DNA from: Rhynochetos jubatus
Taxonomy: Eukaryota; Chordata; Aves; Eurypygiformes; Rhynochetidae
DNA length: 64,000 bases
Direction: 5' to 3'
Assembly (NCBI GenBank): GCA_027574665.1
Contig: CM050659.1
Span: 20,065,001-20,129,000 of the forward strand
The translations under genes were made by a program, and so were the position numbers. The stretch's first letter is position 1. Each line of letters opens with the position of its first letter. Positions 59,897 through 64,000 of the stretch are shown in pieces. Under the pieces are notes generated by a model. It saw nothing but the letters and a program-made list of their open reading frames with translations. It was not told the DNA's origin and did not search any database.

Positions 59897-60425
59897 CTTT
59901 AGATCTAGAGAAGGCGTGGAAAGGCTCCATATCTGGAAGGGCTCAGGAAAGCTCTGGGAAGTCTCTTGCAAAACAAACAAACAAAAAAAAAAGGAGTGGA
60001 GGATGGGGACATGCAGGATGCCCTAGAAGAGGCTCCTGGAAAGTTCTATATTCAGAAAGGGTCCATAAGGATGCTGGGTCTAGAAAAGCCTGCTGAACTG
60101 GAAAGAGCTGCAGAAGGTCTCTGGAGAAGTGCTAGGTAGGCTCTGAGAAAAAGCTCTAAAAGGCTTCCAAACCATCCCAGGAAAAAGGTATAGTGATTCT
60201 CTAGACATGGTCCAGAAGCTATGGATGCTCACCTCCCCTGCCCTCGGTTCTGTAATGCTAGATCCACAGATCTAGGAAGGCCCCAGATCTACAGAGGTGC
60301 TGGATGTCTTCAGAAAGGCGCTCGACACCTCTAGCAAAGTCCCAACCCGCTGGATCTCAGGCTCTCAGTAATTTCTAGATCTAGAAATCAACAGGGATCT
60401 CTAGACAGTGCTAGATCTAGAAACA
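59897..60425. repeat. Degenerate CTAGA/AGATCT-rich minisatellite-like region
   Basis: About 530 bp in which variants of TCTAGAAA, GGCTCTGG and GAAAG recur with loose spacing of about 25-30 bp, for example AGATCTAG at 59901, GTCTAGAAA near 60090, and GCTAGATC, CTAGATCTAG and GATCTAGAAA between 60260 and 60425. The units are too diverged to give an exact consensus by eye. Confidence 0.5.
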
Positions 60426-63400
60426 TCCTTTTAAAATGTCTCTTTGCTTTATTCCTTCAAACCAGGCTCAAGAAGGCTGAAGCAAATAGATTTATAAGTT
60501 ATAAATCCTTCTGGATGGCAGCATACAAAAATTATTCTCAATGCAATTAGTTCCTTATGACTAGGCTGCTTATAGCAAGTTTCCACATTTTGACCTCGCC
60601 TGAGTCCCCCAACACACTTCTTACAGATCATGGCAGTGTTGGCAAAAAAACACGTTGGTTTTGTTCCCACCACTCTTATGGTCACAGAAATAAAACTCTG
60701 AAGCGGCAAGAAAAATAGAAGAAAAAAGAAATACATATGGATGGAGGACCTAAAGGGTTTTACATCATATCATGACTTTCCCCAGTTCTCACCAGAGACA
60801 GCTACACGCTGCTCAGTTTCCCGTTTTGCTTTGAGCAGTTGATTGAATGGCTACTGAGTGATGTTCAGACATTTATGATTTCCCTGCAATGTGACCTACA
60901 TTGCTAAACTTCATAAATTTATTCTCCAAGGCAGTGTATCATTTTACATGCCATACCCATCCCAAAGGAATCTATCAGCAGGAGATGAGGCCCAGTTTGT
61001 AAAAGCTGAATGTCCTTCAGACATTTTTAGCTAATTTGTTTGTAAATGTGAGTGTTATTGTCAGAGTAACATACCGCATGAAATGGCACTCTATCATTCT
61101 GTTTGCGTCTTTCTCTGTGGCCTAAAATTCATAAAGCACAGCTATGAACGTAACCTCTGTATGGCACGCTACAGATGGATACAACCAATTTCTGTCTTGA
61201 CATTTGCATTTTTTTTTCCTCCACTGACACAGTGTCTTTCCATTATTTTTTTTTCCCTTGGCAGGAACAAGGGTAGAAAAGATGCTGAAGCAAACACAGT
61301 ATCAGGAAGAGGAGAAATCAGGCATTCTTAGCTGTCAGTGCCCAGCCTGCAGCTCCTGCCACGTTACTTTCTGTGGTTGTCACAGCTTACTTTTGTTTGA
61401 CTTCAGCAGCTTGTAAGCATAACTCTGGGCAAACTTAGACCTAATAATAATACTGGAGATGTCACTAACACCTCCACAGCAACACTTTTTGGTACTAAAG
61501 CCTTTTCAGTCTTTGTTTATAACCAGCTTTGAGACCTGAGAACTACCCAGGCAGCAAGGGAACAACATCCTTGGGCTGACATGCTTCAAAGTCCTGCCCT
61601 TTGTAAGCTCTTATTATTACAGCGTTGTTGTGACAGGATCTGCAGGCTTTCAGGTTCCCCTTAGCACCTGGAGCAATTGGCAGGACAGAAGTATCACTGT
61701 GCTGGCTTTTTTAACCCCCCTTCCACCAGTTATTGCAGTGCAATGCTTTCAGTCATACAACCATACCCCTCACTTTCTTTCACAGCTTTCAAATGCAGCA
61801 GTTCACAGCTATCTAAAATTTCAGTGACCTGACAATAGAATTAAATGCCTATATTGTGGGGTTTTTTTCACTTACACTGGTTTTATACCTTCATTTTTGT
61901 AAGCTTCCTCTGTATCTGTGCTGTCATGAAGACAGACCAGGAGTCCAAGAAGACAGTCCTCACTCGTCTAAGATGTAGGACAATCTTCCTCTGCCCTAGT
62001 CAACGCAGCAATTTCTATCCCAGCAGTGTGCGGCATCTCTGCAGGAAGGACACCACACCTCTGGTGGCTGCTGGCTTCAAACCTGCCCGGTACTCAAACT
62101 CTGCACTTGTGCCAGCACATTTGGTCTCCCTCCCCTTAACGCTGTACAACAATTCCAAACCAGAACATACTGGGCAACACGAAAGGCTTGCAACATAGGC
62201 AGTAAAGACAGCTCCATGTAAAGCTCAATTATTGTTATTCACTGTATAACACACAAAACTTGTTACATCTGTGGGGAGTCATTTACCCCATAGATGTGTG
62301 AAGAGTTGGTTGGTGAGGAGAACAACATATACACAGTACACAGTGGCAATCTCAAAAAAAAAGGCTAATGGAGGAGTTGCCTCCATCAAAGCAGATATTT
62401 CTTACATCACAAGCCTCTTTAGTGGGTATGGACCAACAATGGGACGAGGGGCATTGTCTGCTCAGCCTGCCTCTGCATGCTCCCATGAACATCCCTTCTC
62501 AGCAGACCACCTTGGGGCTGGGGCTATAGGACGTCAGGGACCGGCCTTCACTATCTGATTACTTACAGTGGTTCTGCAGTACATGTAGAAACCACATACA
62601 CATATATGTATATAGACATAGTTATATATGCACTTATAGGTATATATTATGAGTTTTTCTTTTTTTTTTCCACGCATACATTTTGTCCACTGTGTCTCCT
62701 CAACAGATGGAAAAAGTCAGATGTAGTCATGGATCTATCTCAACACATTTCAGACTCCCACCAGTCTGGCAGAGCTGCTCTAAACATTTTCAGCAGCAGA
62801 TTCAGCACAGGAGATACAAGGCCTCTGCCACAAATAAATCCTAGACTCCATTGTACTGAAACCATATTTTAAGAGAGATAATCAAAGGCTACTTGTGCAT
62901 AAAGAATAAAGAGGGAAGCAACTAGGCAAGTTGGTTGCTTGGAAAAGAATGACAGGAGAGCCTCAAAATGAGCCAGACTCCAGCTGGGCACCCCTTCCCA
63001 GGAGAGTTGAAAGAGGATCAGGTGTTTAGACAGCAGATTGTTAGTCGTGAAGGTTCACCTGAGAACCCCTAGACTCAGGGCTAAGCTGCTGCCCTCTTGC
63101 CAGCCATCTAATTCTTACAGAAGTTTCTTCTTTCTTGCAATTTCTCATTGGAAACAAATGATTTAAAAAACCCAATTTAAATCTGTCTCTGAATAACACA
63201 AAGAGAAAAGCCATGAGCAGAGGTCTGTCAGGTCTCCTTCACTCCACCAAGTAGAGTGCCTCAACAATCAAAGGATGCAATCACTGGAAGAGTTGATTAA
63301 AATGGATATAGTATTTACTCAGTCGTAATGTGTTATTTATGGCAGATAATTGAAATAAATTGCTGTTTGGCAGGTGACCAATATAAAAAGACCACTTGAG

Positions 63401-64000
63401 CTTTAAGAAAGAAAATGCAGTGTGACTTCACTGCGCGCTATCTCACTTCTATGACTAATATTTCAAATTCAGTGATAGGATAATTTGATTAGAATATAAA
63501 TTAGCTGTGATGAAACCATCCTGCTTTCTGTTTGATATTCTAAAATCACATTATACTCCTACAAGTTTGATTCACGAGATCTCATAGACTTTTTTCCACC
63601 TGAGGTCCTAATCCTGTGAGCCTCTTTTCACTCAGTTCCTGTTAAGGAGAGGCTACTTAACCTCGTCTCTACTCCTGGGAAAAGATTATCTTCTACCTGA
63701 AGATTCTTTTTTAAAAAGGCTTTCAGCTTGGTTTTGCTTCAAAGTATGGATACTAGCAACTGCTTGTTCCTGCATACGCTATTAGGGTTGGAATTATTCT
63801 GTATAGGCTTGCGGTTTCCAAATAACACAATTAATTGAGGGGGGTGCTCATTTTTAAAAGGGTTTGATAATGCCTCAGTAAAGGTTCTGTCCATTACTTG
63901 TCGGTCTACTTTTCAAAAACACATGGATGCTCTCAGGATACAGTTTCTCGTTGCTACACACTCACCACTCACTACCCTTTCAATTAAGTGTGGAAAAGCA

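Larger units (their letters stand above)
52199..64000 (-). other. TENM1: TENM1 intron, continuing past the window
   Basis: At least 11.8 kb of intron upstream of the NHL exon. I looked on the minus strand for the preceding NHL exon (expected to encode a segment like IYFVDG...LLGSNDL) and did not find it. The intron contains a CTAC tetranucleotide run (56073-56090), a degenerate CTAGA-rich repeat region (59897-60425) and a TA-rich stretch at about 62597-62650. Confidence 0.8.

Noticed and set aside
60449-60736. Minus-strand 95-codon frame as the missing upstream TENM1 exon
   Set aside because: The translation does not resemble NHL blades and has no fitting phase or acceptor/donor pair.

Overview
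This window is vertebrate nuclear DNA, almost certainly from a bird. The evidence is spliced genes with GT/AG introns, proteins that are close to complete or partial vertebrate orthologs, a CR1 LINE 3' end of the avian type inside one intron (about 36793-37083), and the SH2D1A-TENM1 gene pair. In human this pair lies in Xq25; the equivalent block in birds is on chromosome 4/4A. The species cannot be fixed from the sequence. No prokaryotic, viral, CRISPR or mobile-gene system is present, and I did not find a previously undescribed system.

Layout: 1-5547 is intergenic and holds an old, degenerate CR1/L3-like retroposon (about 1750-2665). SH2D1A (the adaptor SAP) is complete on the + strand in four coding exons, 5668-19595, encoding 125 residues. 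Its exon 1 and exon 2 coding lengths (137 and 64 nt) match the human gene as I recall it. From 19596 to about 20.7 kb is the likely SH2D1A 3' UTR. About 20.7-22.5 kb is intergenic. From about 22.5 kb to 64 kb is the 3' half of TENM1 (teneurin-1) on the minus strand: a roughly 4.4 kb 3' UTR, then nine consecutive coding exons between 26891 and 52198 whose phases all join cleanly (4095 nt, 1364 residues plus stop), then at least 11.8 kb of an intron running off the right edge. The two genes converge tail to tail.

The visible TENM1 part covers the late blades of the NHL propeller, the tyrosine-aspartate (YD) repeat shell, the RHS-associated core, the C-terminal Tox-GHH-like domain and the TCAP peptide with a terminal Gly-Arg-Arg. 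The two proteins do unrelated jobs: SAP is a cytosolic SH2 adaptor for SLAM-family receptors in lymphocytes, and teneurin-1 is a neuronal surface adhesion protein. Their adjacency is ancestral synteny and not a functional operon.

Non-coding points that stand out are a compact four-run G-quadruplex motif in SH2D1A intron 2, a C-rich tract in intron 1, a cluster of GTCAC/GTGAC motifs in a TENM1 intron, a degenerate CTAGA-rich minisatellite near 60 kb, an 11-CpG patch in the TENM1 3' UTR, and a weak donor on SH2D1A exon 3 followed by an open reading frame into the intron.
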